DNA of 64,000 bases from Lentzea sp. NBRC 105346 (GCF_030269605.1 NZ_BSTQ01000017.1:1-64000), one strand, 5' to 3'; shown: positions 17,042 through 24,748, numbered from the stretch's first letter. Numbers and translations: made by a program. The notes: generated by a model not told the origin, from the letters alone.

Positions 17042-19524
17042 GCCGGCCGTTCGTCGGACGGGCCACCGAGGTGCGGGACGTGTTGCGCGCCATGAACGGC
17101 GCGGGCGCGGCGCTCATCGGACCACCTGGCACCGGCAAATCGCGGCTGGCGGCCGAGGTCGCCGCCCGCCTCGACGGCACCTGGTGCTATGCGACCGTGG
17201 CGACGTCGACGATCCCGTTCGGCGCGTTCGCCGCGCTGCTGCCGCCGGACCTGCCGTCCGGCAACCCCTTGGGGCGCGCGGTCGAGCACCTGCGCGGCCG
17301 GCGCGTGCTGATCGTCGACGACGCGCACCTGCTCGACGACGCGTCGGTGGCGTTGCTGCAGCACCTGATCCAGCACTCGCTCGTCAAGGTGCTGCTGACC
17401 TCCCGGACCGCCTCGGAGCTCACGTCGTTGCTCACCCGGTTCGACATCGGCGACCTGAGCCGGGCCGCGAGCGACGAGCTGCTCGCCGCGGCACTCGGGC
17501 ACGTCGACGGGCACACGCGACAGCTGCTGTGGTCGCGCACCGCGGGAAACCCCTTGTACCTCAGGGAGTTGCTCGCTTCCGGGCAGGCGCTCGGCAGGTT
17601 GACGGCACACGAGGGCATCTGGTCGTGGCGCGGCCCGATCGACGTCGCGGGCCGGCTCGCCGAGGTGGTGTCGGCGAACCTGGGGCGGCTCGACCCGGAT
17701 GCCCGCGCGGCGCTGGAGGTGCTGGCGTTCGCCGAGCCGATCGACCTGGACGTCCTCGCTTCCCTCGCCTCCCCGGAGGTGCTCGACGACCTGGAGTCGC
17801 GCGGGCTGCTGCGGGTCGAGCCGTCCGGGGTCCGGCTGGGACATCCGTTGTACGGCAGCCTGTTGCGCCGGACATGCCCGACGCTGCGCGCCAAGTCGCA
17901 CCAGCGCGCGCTGGCCGACCGGCTGGAGTCGTTGGGGCGCCGCGAGGACGTGCCGCGCATCGCGATCTTGCGGCTCGACAGCGACACGCCGACGTCGGTT
18001 CCGGTGCTCGCGCGCGCCGCGGAGCAGGCGTGGATGGCCCGCGACGCCGCCTTGGCGGAACGCCTGTGCGAGGCGGCGATCGCCGCGGGTGGGGTCGCCG
18101 AGGTCGCCACGATCTACGGCAAGTTGCTGACGTACGCCCGCGCACCCGACGAGGCCGTGGCGGTGCTGGCGCCTCTGCTCGAGTCCACGTCCGACCCCGT
18201 GCAACGGGCCCGGCTCGGCGAGGCGCTGGCCTCGATCCTGTTCTTCGGCCTGGCGGACGGCCCGGCGGCCGCCGAGTTGCTGATGTCGCTGGAGGTGCCG
18301 TCGCTCCCGGCCGAGACGCGAGACGGGTTGCGGATCATGCGCATCGGACAGCAGGCGCAGTACCTGCCGATGCCGGAAGCGCTTGCGCTGCACGACGAAC
18401 TGCCGGACAACGTCTACACGCGACACACGCGGGCGCTGTGCCTGCTGCAGCTGGGCCGGATCGCCGAGTCCCTGGAGCTCATCGACTCGTACGAGGAGAC
18501 GGCCGTCGCGTTGGCCGACCTGGACCCGGCGCTGCTCAACGGGGCCCAGCGGATGCGCTGCTTCGCCCTGATATTCCGCGGCGACTTCGCGGAGGCGGAA
18601 ACCCTGGCGTCGCGGATCCAGGCCGAGGTCGTGCACGACTCCCGGTGGGCGCTGGCCGAGTCGTCAATCCATGCCATTCTGTCGATCATCGCGCGCATGC
18701 GCGGCCACACGGGCCGCGCGGTCCGGCTGGCCCGGGAGGGCGCCCGGATCCGATCCTTCGGCAAGCACCCGCTGATCTTCGACGCGTTGGTCCAGGCGGA
18801 GCTCGCCTCCGCACTCGCCATGCACGGCATGATCGAGGAGGCGACCGCCGCGCTCGACCGCGCCGTGGAGGCCTGCCGCCCGTCCTGGGTGCTGACCGGC
18901 GCCTCCGTCGAGGTCGCCCGCGCCGTCGTCCTGGCGTCGTCGGGTGACGTGACCGGCGCCGGTGCCGTCGCACTGGCGTCCGCCGACGCGATGCGCGCGA
19001 TCGGCATGTACGGCAACGAAGTATCCGGGCGGTACACCGCTTTCCGGTTCGGCGTGGACACCGCGGAGCGGCTGACGGAGCTGGCCGATGCCCTGGGTGA
19101 CCCGATGACGTCGGCCTGCGCCGCCCACGCACGGGCGCGGTCACCCGAGGAGCTCGAGGCGGTGTCCGCGACCTTCGCCGGTCTGGGCGCCACGGTGTAC
19201 GCCGCCGAGGCCCTCGCCTCCGCCGCCGCGCTGCACCGCCGCGCGGGCCGGGCGCAGGCGGCCTCGCAGGTGTCGGCGCGCCAGGCGTTGCTGATGCGCG
19301 ACTTCGACGTGGTGCGCACGCCGTTGCTCGCGGCCGGCCGGCTGACGCACCTCACCCCGCGGCAGGCCGAGGTGGCGCAGCTCGCCGCCGCCGGGCTGAC
19401 CAACCAGCAGATCGCGGACAAGCTGCACACGTCCAAGCGCACCGTGGACAACCACCTGCACGCCGTCTACACCGCGCTGGGCGTCTCCGGGCGGGACGCC
19501 CTTCGCGCGATGCTCGAACCCTAG
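17038..19524 (+). CDS. LuxR-family regulator with N-terminal AAA ATPase (LAL), copy 3
   Basis: Third paralogue, 828 aa. FVGRATEV, Walker A GPPGTGKS (28-35), Walker B LIVDDAHLLDDA, long helical middle, C-terminal LuxR HTH (LTPRQAEVAQLAAAGLTNQQ, then SKRTVDNHLHAVYTALG). ATG at 17038 overlaps the previous stop; codons open further upstream in this frame but only as antisense-like filler inside copy 2. HTH recognition helices of copies 2 and 3 are nearly alike, so they may bind related sites. The last ~105 bp of this gene recur in degenerate form at 19724-19829. Confidence 0.92.
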   Translation: MSRPFVGRATEVRDVLRAMNGAGAALIGPPGTGKSRLAAEVAARLDGTWCYATVATSTIPFGAFAALLPPDLPSGNPLGRAVEHLRGRRVLIVDDAHLLDDASVALLQHLIQHSLVKVLLTSRTASELTSLLTRFDIGDLSRAASDELLAAALGHVDGHTRQLLWSRTAGNPLYLRELLASGQALGRLTAHEGIWSWRGPIDVAGRLAEVVSANLGRLDPDARAALEVLAFAEPIDLDVLASLASPEVLDDLESRGLLRVEPSGVRLGHPLYGSLLRRTCPTLRAKSHQRALADRLESLGRREDVPRIAILRLDSDTPTSVPVLARAAEQAWMARDAALAERLCEAAIAAGGVAEVATIYGKLLTYARAPDEAVAVLAPLLESTSDPVQRARLGEALASILFFGLADGPAAAELLMSLEVPSLPAETRDGLRIMRIGQQAQYLPMPEALALHDELPDNVYTRHTRALCLLQLGRIAESLELIDSYEETAVALADLDPALLNGAQRMRCFALIFRGDFAEAETLASRIQAEVVHDSRWALAESSIHAILSIIARMRGHTGRAVRLAREGARIRSFGKHPLIFDALVQAELASALAMHGMIEEATAALDRAVEACRPSWVLTGASVEVARAVVLASSGDVTGAGAVALASADAMRAIGMYGNEVSGRYTAFRFGVDTAERLTELADALGDPMTSACAAHARARSPEELEAVSATFAGLGATVYAAEALASAAALHRRAGRAQAASQVSARQALLMRDFDVVRTPLLAAGRLTHLTPRQAEVAQLAAAGLTNQQIADKLHTSKRTVDNHLHAVYTALGVSGRDALRAMLEP

Positions 19525-19572
19525 GGTCGTGAGTGGTTTCCGTTGCCAGAGCGACGGAAACCACTCACGACC
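19525..19572 (+). repeat. Palindromic repeat (terminator-like), copy 1
   Basis: GGTCGTGAGTGGTTTCCGT (19525-19543) is perfectly complementary to 19554-19572, with three more possible pairs inside and a loop of about 4 nt. It begins directly after the LuxR stop codon. The same arm sequence recurs 37 kb away at 56400-56447, again right after a stop codon. It may act as a terminator for the LuxR genes, and belongs to a dispersed family. Confidence 0.85.
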
Positions 19573-19582
19573 ACCCAGGGCT

Positions 19583-19723
19583 ACGAGCTCTCGCTCGACT
19601 TCTGGTCCAGCGTCTTCAGCTCGTCCATGTCAGGCGTCATCAGGTCGTCATAGGTGGCCGCCAGGACCTCCTGCTCCGACCGCGCCGCCTCCTCGCATAC
19701 GTGCAGGCGCTTGTCGGAGCGCG
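19583..19723 (-). pseudogene. Duplicated 3' fragment of the DUF3159 gene
   Basis: About 140 bp nearly identical to the 3' end of the intact DUF3159 gene at 19830-19970. On the minus strand it encodes the same C-terminus (TYDDLMTPDMDELK, then DQKSSESS and TAG) with a few substitutions, including HVCEE for HEREE. It lacks any start and is cut off at 19723, where copied LuxR sequence begins. It is a by-product of a local tandem duplication and not an active gene. Confidence 0.85.
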
Positions 19724-19829
19724 AACAAGCTGCACACGTCCAACCCCACCGTGGACAACCACCGGCACGCCGTCTACACCGCGCTGAGCGTCTCCGGGCG
19801 GGACGCCCCGCGCGCGGTGCTCGAAACCC
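19724..19829 (+). pseudogene. Duplicated 3' fragment of the third LuxR regulator
   Basis: About 105 bp matching the end of the LuxR gene, offset by 307 bp (19419 aligns with 19726). Translation gives KLHTSNPTVDNHRHAVYTAL and then SVSGRDAPRAVLE against KLHTSKRTVDNHLHAVYTAL and GVSGRDALRAMLE in the intact gene. Changes hit the DNA-contacting helix (SKR to SNP), so this is a decayed relic without start codon or ATPase domain. It abuts the stop codon of the DUF3159 gene. Confidence 0.87.
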
Positions 19830-20558
19830 CTAAGAGCTCTCGCGCGACTTCTGGTCCAGCTTCTTCAGCTCGTCCATGTCAGGCGTCATCAGGTCGTCAT
19901 AGGTGGCCGCCAGGACCTCCTGCTCCGACCGCGCCGCCTCCTCGCGTTCGTGCAGGCGCTTGTCGGAGCGGCGCACGGCCCACACGGTCGCGACCAGGGC
20001 GATGGCCATCAGCGGGTAGCCCATCGCGAGGCGGGCGAAGCCCAGCCAGCCCACCAGGTCCTCGTCGTACAGCCAGCGCTGCACGACGAAGCGGGCCGCG
20101 AAGACCGCCGCCCACACCAGGGTCGCGATGTCGTAGTCGCGGATCGAGGCCTTGTCCTGGCGCCACGACATGTCGCGGCCGTTCAGGAACGTCCACACCA
20201 CGCCCGCGAGCGGCCACCGCACCAGCACCGAGATCAGGAAGGCACTGCCGTAGACGATGCTCTGCCAGATGCCGAAGAGGAAGAAGTCCTTCGCCTCACC
20301 GGTGCGGTAGGCGATGAACGCGGCGATGCCGACGCCGAACACGGCGGAGATCGCCGGCTGGACGGTGCCCTTGCGGATCGCCAGCACCACGCCGATCACG
20401 ATCGAGGCCGCCAGTGCGCTGATCAGGGCCGCGGTGAGGTTGTGGGAGAAGATGTTGACGAGCACGAAGAGCACGACCGGGAGCGACGAGTACAGCATCC
20501 CGCTGACGCCGCCCATCTGCTCGAGCAGGGTCGGCTGTGCTTCTTTCTCTGAAGTCAT
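19830..20558 (-). CDS. DUF3159 membrane protein (Rv2693c-like)
   Basis: Conserved actinobacterial membrane protein of 242 aa, function unknown. MEQMGGVSGMLYSSLPVVL-type N-terminus, then about six hydrophobic segments (roughly 22-40, 44-62, 67-83, 92-112, 147-162, 175-195) and a charged C-terminal tail EELKKLDQKSRESS-like. ATG at 20558 overlaps the upstream stop (ATGA), so it is coupled to the OB-fold gene. In M. tuberculosis the same pair follows ceoC. Its 3' end is duplicated immediately downstream, but the intact copy keeps its own stop TAG. Confidence 0.87.
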   Translation of the reverse strand: MTSEKEAQPTLLEQMGGVSGMLYSSLPVVLFVLVNIFSHNLTAALISALAASIVIGVVLAIRKGTVQPAISAVFGVGIAAFIAYRTGEAKDFFLFGIWQSIVYGSAFLISVLVRWPLAGVVWTFLNGRDMSWRQDKASIRDYDIATLVWAAVFAARFVVQRWLYDEDLVGWLGFARLAMGYPLMAIALVATVWAVRRSDKRLHEREEAARSEQEVLAATYDDLMTPDMDELKKLDQKSRESS

Positions 20559-20920
20559 GAAGCGTTCTGCAGTTCGTAGTAGGGGTTGTAGAGCACCTTG
20601 CGTCCGTCCCGGACCGCGATCCGGCCGCGGGCCTTGATAGTGCGGCCGGGCTCGATGCCCGCGATGCGACGCCGGCCGAGCCAGACGAGGGTGACGCCCT
20701 CGGTGCCGTCGTAGAGTTCGGCCTCGAGGGTGGCCGCGGCGTCTCTCGGGGACAGTTCCACGCTGCGGAGCCTGCCGAGCACGGTGACCTCCTCGCCAGA
20801 CTTGCAGTCACACGCCCTGACCGCGCCGACGGCCTCTGCTTTTCGCGAGAGGTCGTCCGCGTCCAACTCGGCGACGTCACTGGTCAAGCGACGCACCAGG
20901 CGGCGCCAGTAGCCGCTCAT
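20555..20920 (-). CDS. OB-fold nucleic-acid-binding protein (Rv2694c-like)
   Basis: Cytoplasmic protein of 121 aa. MSGYWRRLVRRLTSD leads into an OB fold with VTVLGRLRSVEL, LEAELYDGTEGVTLVWLGR and KARGRIAVRDGRKVLYNPYY, similar to the tRNA/ssDNA-binding OB domain of RecG and aaRS proteins. ATG at 20920 is chosen over a GTG four codons upstream because GGAG stands 8 nt before it. It is translationally coupled to the DUF3159 gene. The role is unknown; the pairing is conserved in actinobacteria. Confidence 0.85.
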   Translation of the reverse strand: MSGYWRRLVRRLTSDVAELDADDLSRKAEAVGAVRACDCKSGEEVTVLGRLRSVELSPRDAAATLEAELYDGTEGVTLVWLGRRRIAGIEPGRTIKARGRIAVRDGRKVLYNPYYELQNAS

Positions 20921-20964
20921 CCCCGACTCCACTGTTGCCCGGAGGCCTCGGTTTTGAGGCCCGT

Positions 20965-21678
20965 ATGAGAGTCAGGGTACGCACGGCACCGACAATTCCG
21001 GCCGTGGATGCCAGTTGTGCGTGGATGCTGCCCGGAACGGGGTCGGACGAGGTGTTTGTCCGTTCTGTCTTCGCGGAACCGTTGTCGCAGGTCGGGCTGC
21101 ATCTGCACGCTCCGGCCACGCGCACTGTCGCGGACCACCTGCGCGCACTGGATCACGCTGCCGAACGCCACCCGATCGTGGCCGGCGGCGTCTCACTTGG
21201 CGCTCATCTCGCGGCCCTGTGGGCGGCCAGGAATCCCGGCAGGTGCGCTGGGCTGGTCCTGGCCCTGCCCGCGTGGACCGGGCCGTCAGCGGGCGCGCCA
21301 GCGGCCTTGGCGGCGGCCTCGAGCGCTGACGTCGTGGCAGCGCACGGCATCACGGCGGCGCTCGCCGATGTGGACGGCTGGCTGAAGATCGAGCTCGACC
21401 GGGCGTGGCGGCGGTACGGCGACGGACTGGTCGCGCACTTCCGCGAGGCCGCCGGGAGCGACGCGCCGACGTTCGACGAACTCAGGACCTTGGACATGCC
21501 AACGGGAATCGTCGCGTGCACCGACGATCCGGTGCATCCGCTGGAGGTCGCGCGGACGTGGGCCGCGGCCATGCCGCGAGCGGTTCTGCGAACGACGACG
21601 TTGAGCGCATTGGGAAACGACCGCGCGTCACTGGGACGCGCGGCCGTCGAAGCGCTGGCCGAAGGTCAGCCCTGCTGA
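20965..21678 (+). CDS. Alpha/beta hydrolase-fold protein (Rv2695-like)
   Basis: Protein of 237 aa. The nucleophile elbow GVSLGAHL (Ser near 76) and the C-terminal acid and histidine regions (CTDDPVHPLEVAR) fit the alpha/beta hydrolase fold. The substrate is unknown. ATG at 20965 is chosen because GAGG precedes it by 6 nt; an in-frame start exists at 20935. It is divergent from the OB-fold gene and overlaps the 3' end of the DUF3710 gene by 13 bp tail to tail. A 15-base string (20987-21001) near its start equals the tail core of the intergenic repeats at 14.2-14.4 kb. Confidence 0.8.
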   Translation: MRVRVRTAPTIPAVDASCAWMLPGTGSDEVFVRSVFAEPLSQVGLHLHAPATRTVADHLRALDHAAERHPIVAGGVSLGAHLAALWAARNPGRCAGLVLALPAWTGPSAGAPAALAAASSADVVAAHGITAALADVDGWLKIELDRAWRRYGDGLVAHFREAAGSDAPTFDELRTLDMPTGIVACTDDPVHPLEVARTWAAAMPRAVLRTTTLSALGNDRASLGRAAVEALAEGQPC

Positions 21679-22283
21679 GCCTGGATGTGCCGCGCGATCG
21701 CCTCGGGCAGCTCGACCGGCAGCGGGGTCCGCGGCGGCATGGGCTGCTCGCCGCGCACGACCACGGTGCCGCGCACGAGATCGCGCAGTGCCGCGGAGTT
21801 GGCCTCGAAGTGCTCCTCGGGACCGGCGGCCACGCCGCGCAGCATCCAGCGGGGGCCGTCGACGCCGACGAACAGGATCTGCACGCCCTGGTTGCGGGCG
21901 GTGATCTCCTCGCCCCACTCGCCGTTCTCCCGGTTGATCCGGGCGCCGTCCTCCTTGAGCTGGGCGATCAGCTCGGCGCCGACCTCCTGCCACAGCCCAC
22001 CGGACTTCGGCGCGGCGAACGCGCTCACGGTCAGCTGGCCGACGGACGTGAGCACGTGGACGGCCCGCACCTCGCCCTGCTGGTCCATCTCGACCTGCAG
22101 CTGGGCGCCGTCGGGCACGGGCAGCCGGACGGAGCCGAGGTCCAGCCGCTGCACGCCGTCGCGCGGCGCGTCGGCCACGTCCCACGGGCCGTCGCCGGGG
22201 CCCTCGTCGAGCTCCTCGACCTCGGGATCGACGCCCACCGCGCCGGTGGCGTGACGACCGCGCTTGCGGCGCCTTCCGAACAT
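21666..22283 (-). CDS. DUF3710 protein (Rv2696c-like)
   Basis: Conserved actinobacterial protein of 205 aa with no established function. A basic start (MFGRRRKRGRH) is followed by an acidic linker (about 18-40) and a globular part with RLDLGSVRLPVPDGAQLQVE, LWQEVGAELIAQLKEDGA, and GPRWMLRGVAAGP. The gene follows dut on the same strand after 5 bp, so the two are co-transcribed as in mycobacteria. No enzyme motif is visible; the protein looks soluble. Confidence 0.87.
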   Translation of the reverse strand: MFGRRRKRGRHATGAVGVDPEVEELDEGPGDGPWDVADAPRDGVQRLDLGSVRLPVPDGAQLQVEMDQQGEVRAVHVLTSVGQLTVSAFAAPKSGGLWQEVGAELIAQLKEDGARINRENGEWGEEITARNQGVQILFVGVDGPRWMLRGVAAGPEEHFEANSAALRDLVRGTVVVRGEQPMPPRTPLPVELPEAIARHIQAQQG

Positions 22284-22288
22284 TCCCC

Positions 22289-22756
22289 TTACCCCTCTCG
22301 TGCGAGCACGCCGTGCCCGCCTGTAGAGCCGTACCCGCCCGCCCCGCGCTCGGAGTCCGGGAGGTCGTCGACCTCGCGGAAGAGCGCGTGTTCGACGCGT
22401 TGCACGACGAGCTGCGCGATCCGGTCGCCCCGGGACAGGACGATCGGCTCCCGCAGATCATGGTTCACCAGACAGACGCGGATCTCACCGCGGTAGCCGG
22501 CGTCGATGGTGCCGGGCGTGTTGACCACGCTGAGGCCTACTCTGGCAGCCAGCCCGGACCTGGGGTGCACGAACCCCGCGAACCCGTCCGGCAGCGCGAT
22601 CGCGATTCCCGTGCCGACGACCGCCCGTTCACCGGGCTCGATGATCACATCCGAGGTCGTCACGAGGTCGGCGCCCGCGTCGCCGGGACGGGCGTAGGCG
22701 GGGAGCGGGACACCCGGATCGAGTCGGGTCAGCAGTACCTCAACGCCGTTGGCCAC
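22289..22756 (-). CDS. dut: Deoxyuridine 5'-triphosphate nucleotidohydrolase (dUTPase)
   Basis: Trimeric dUTPase of 155 aa that hydrolyses dUTP to dUMP and PPi, keeping uracil out of DNA. All five family motifs are seen: DAGADLV, PRSGLAARVGL, NTPGTIDAGYRGE with the catalytic Asp, RGDRIAQLVVQ, and RGAGGYGSTGGHG. GTG at 22756 gives an N-terminus of usual length (VANGVEVLLTRLDPG). No ribosome site precedes it; TAATCT lies 9 nt upstream, so a leaderless mRNA is likely. DUF3710 follows after 5 bp. Confidence 0.95.
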   Translation of the reverse strand: MANGVEVLLTRLDPGVPLPAYARPGDAGADLVTTSDVIIEPGERAVVGTGIAIALPDGFAGFVHPRSGLAARVGLSVVNTPGTIDAGYRGEIRVCLVNHDLREPIVLSRGDRIAQLVVQRVEHALFREVDDLPDSERGAGGYGSTGGHGVLAREG

Positions 22757-22780
22757 GGCGCGCGAGATTACCCTGACGAC
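22757..22780. promoter_or_regulatory. Overlapping divergent promoters of dut and the DUF3093 gene
   Basis: Only 24 bp separate the two divergent GTG start codons. Minus strand: TAATCT (22766-22771) lies 9 nt before the dut start. Plus strand: TACCCT (22769-22774) lies 6 nt before the DUF3093 start. Both fit TAnnnT -10 boxes placed for leaderless transcripts, and they share bases 22769-22771, so simultaneous use of both should be impossible. Confidence 0.5.
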
Positions 22781-23242
22781 GTGAGCGAGACCGCCGTGAC
22801 CGCCCCCGAGCACAAAGAACGCCTGTACGTCCCGTGGTGGGGCTGGCTGCTGCCGCTGGCCGCAGGAGTGCTGCTGGCCGCCGAGATCCACATGGGCTTC
22901 CCCGGTGTGCGGTCCTGGCTGCCCTATGTCATCACCGTGCCGCTCACGGTCCTGCTGATCCTGCGGATGGGGTCGGCGAAGGTCGAGCTGTCCGGCGGCG
23001 AGCTGCGCGTCGGTGAGGCGCACATCCCGGTCGGGCTGCTCGGTGAGGTCGAGGTGTTCACGGCGCAGACGAAGCGCCAGGCGATGGGCCCGAACCTCGA
23101 CCCGGCGGCGTTCGTCACGCACCGGGGCTGGATCGGGCCGATGCTGCGGGTCCGGGTCAACGACCCGGAGGACCCGACTCCTTACTGGCTCTTCAGCACT
23201 CGGCACGCCGAAGAGCTGGCCCAAATGATTCGCGCTCGTTAG
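22781..23242 (+). CDS. DUF3093 membrane protein (Rv2698-like)
   Basis: Small actinobacterial membrane protein of 153 aa, function unknown. YVPWWGWLLPLAAGVLLAAE and the following SWLPYVITVPLTVLLILRMG form two transmembrane helices (about 18-38 and 47-66). A beta-rich soluble half with VELSGGELRVGEAHIPVGLL and DPEDPTPYWLFSTRHAEEL follows. GTG start at 22781, probably leaderless. It runs towards the DUF4193 gene; a hairpin lies between them. Confidence 0.85.
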   Translation: MSETAVTAPEHKERLYVPWWGWLLPLAAGVLLAAEIHMGFPGVRSWLPYVITVPLTVLLILRMGSAKVELSGGELRVGEAHIPVGLLGEVEVFTAQTKRQAMGPNLDPAAFVTHRGWIGPMLRVRVNDPEDPTPYWLFSTRHAEELAQMIRAR

Positions 23243-23249
23243 AACACGT

Positions 23250-23280
23250 CTGGGCGCCACCCGTGCGGGTGAGCGCCCAG
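23250..23280. terminator. Bidirectional terminator hairpin
   Basis: CTGGGCGC (23250-23257) pairs with GCGCCCAG (23273-23280), extended inside by CACCC/GGGTG. It sits between the convergent DUF3093 and DUF4193 genes, 8 bp past the stop of the former and 26 bp past that of the latter. It can serve both strands. Confidence 0.75.
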
Positions 23281-23305
23281 TCTTGCTTCCCCGACGTGTG
23301 AAGAC

Positions 23306-23605
23306 TCAGGCGCAGTCGCGGCAGATGTACTGGCCGTTGACCTCTTCCGCGAGCCTGCTGCGGTGGTGCACCAGGAAGCACTTCGAGCAAGTGAACTCGT
23401 CGGCCTGCTTGGGCAGCACCTTGAACGTGAGCTCCTCGCCGGACAAATCCGCGCCCGGGAGCTCGAAGTTCTCCGCAGTCGCGTCCTCGTCGACGTCGAC
23501 GACTCCGGACTGCGTCTCATTACGCCTCGCCTTCAACTCCTCGAGGGAGTCCTCAGCGAGTTCGTCCGCCTCGCTGCGACGCGGCGCGTCGTAGTCGGTC
23601 GCCAT
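23306..23605 (-). CDS. DUF4193 zinc-ribbon-like protein (Rv2699c-like)
   Basis: Small acidic protein of 99 aa, highly conserved in actinobacteria. MATDYDAPRR start, an acidic middle, and a C-terminal metal-binding pattern C73-x2-C76 ... C95-x2-C98 (FTCSKCFLVHH, YICRDCA). ATG at 23605 follows AGGGGTGA at good spacing; a GTG three codons upstream is less likely. Function is unknown. The zinc ribbon suggests nucleic-acid or polymerase contacts, which is inference only. Confidence 0.9.
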   Translation of the reverse strand: MATDYDAPRRSEADELAEDSLEELKARRNETQSGVVDVDEDATAENFELPGADLSGEELTFKVLPKQADEFTCSKCFLVHHRSRLAEEVNGQYICRDCA

Positions 23606-24047
23606 CTTTTTCACCCCTGCGGTCTACGGAGACTGTTCGTGTCGCTGGTTAACGTTCCAGCGCCCTCATTTGTGCCCTCCGTCTTCAGTGACGGAGGTCT
23701 CGTGCTCGCAACCGGGAGCCAACCCCCTGTTTGTCGACTGTCAGCTTGATCCAACTGCGTGCTGAGCGCGCAGAGGGTAGCTCATTGTCCGGGTGACCCG
23801 ACATCGGGTTACCCCTTACCGACCGGACGGGTGAAACAACCTCTCTACGCTGGCCCGATACCCTGTGCGCGAGCATGTTCAAACCCATGTGCAACCCAAC
23901 GCATCGCCGGTAACGTCCTAACAGAGTGCTACCTGGTCGGGTGCGGAGGGTTACGCGCGTCGGGAGCGCGGACATGGCCCGCAACGCATAGGCTGATCAC
24001 AGCGAAGTACGTAGGTGGCGGTACTACGCCAGGGGAGGTCGGCGCAG
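23606..24047. promoter_or_regulatory. Divergent intergenic region between DUF4193 and cei
   Basis: About 440 bp with no supportable gene. It must carry both promoters. On the minus strand TACCCT near 23775-23780 is a possible -10 for DUF4193, leaving a leader of roughly 160 nt. On the plus strand TACCCT near 23860 and TAGGCT near 23989 could serve cei. Base composition is visibly less GC-rich than in the flanking genes. No known riboswitch was recognised. Confidence 0.4.
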
Positions 24048-24740
24048 GTGGGACCCGCATCCGGAACGCCGTACAAGCGGCGCCGTCCCGTGCCCGCGCT
24101 CGTACTGCTGGGATTGCTGTTCGTCTCCTCGATATTCGTGTGGATCCGCGTGTTCGGCAGCGACGCCGACGTGGACGAGGCGATCAAGTGCAATTCCCCC
24201 GCTGCCGCCACCGTGACGGACCCGGCCGGCTCGTCCACCCCGGCGCCCCCGCTCGGCACCGTCCTGGGCCACGACGCCCTCGACCGCACGGACCCGGTCC
24301 CGGTCGGTGACGTCAACTTCCGCGCGTTCAACGCCTCGACGCAGCGCAACCAGGCGAAGTTCGTCGCGACGACCCTGGCCGAGCTGGGCATGAAGCAGGC
24401 GGCCGACTCGGCCAACGACCCGGTCTACCCCGCCGGCGACATGAACTGCCGCGGCCAGATCCGCTTCGGCGCGACTGGCGCGGGCGCGGCCCGCACGCTG
24501 AGCCTGATCGAGCCATGCCTGGAACTGGTCCGCGACGACCGCCAGGACGCCACCGTCGACGTCGCGATCGGCCAGAAGTTCGACGAGGTCAAGCCCAACA
24601 ACGACGCGCGCAAGGTGCTGGACCAGCTGGCGGCGTGGGCCGAGCAGCAGCCGGACCAGCAGGGCGGGCAGGCCGCCGAGGCCGCCAAGCCGACGCTGAA
24701 CCCGGACAACCTGGCCGCCGCGCGCGACGTGCACTGCTGA
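24048..24740 (+). CDS. cei: Cell-envelope integrity protein Cei-like (Rv2700)
   Basis: Membrane-anchored protein of about 230 aa. A basic KRRRPVP stretch precedes one transmembrane helix (about 15-34, ALVLLGLLFVSSIFVWIRVF). The extracytoplasmic domain has paired cysteines (IKCN, MNCRG, EPCLEL, DVHC) that may form disulfides; it matches the LytR_C-type fold reported for Cei. GTG at 24048 follows AGGGGAGG at 9-nt spacing and is preferred over GTG at 24015. In M. tuberculosis the gene supports envelope integrity; here position and architecture are the same. Confidence 0.83.
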   Translation: MGPASGTPYKRRRPVPALVLLGLLFVSSIFVWIRVFGSDADVDEAIKCNSPAAATVTDPAGSSTPAPPLGTVLGHDALDRTDPVPVGDVNFRAFNASTQRNQAKFVATTLAELGMKQAADSANDPVYPAGDMNCRGQIRFGATGAGAARTLSLIEPCLELVRDDRQDATVDVAIGQKFDEVKPNNDARKVLDQLAAWAEQQPDQQGGQAAEAAKPTLNPDNLAAARDVHC

Positions 24741-24748
24741 ACCCAGGC

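Noticed and set aside
19529..20317. Plus-strand frame carrying a LuxR-like segment
   Set aside because: It is a chimera of the palindrome, relic LuxR tail and antisense DUF3159. Only the relic part is meaningful and is listed as a pseudogene.
23606..24047. Riboswitch in the cei/DUF4193 gap
   Set aside because: No recognised consensus or stable multi-stem fold was found by eye.
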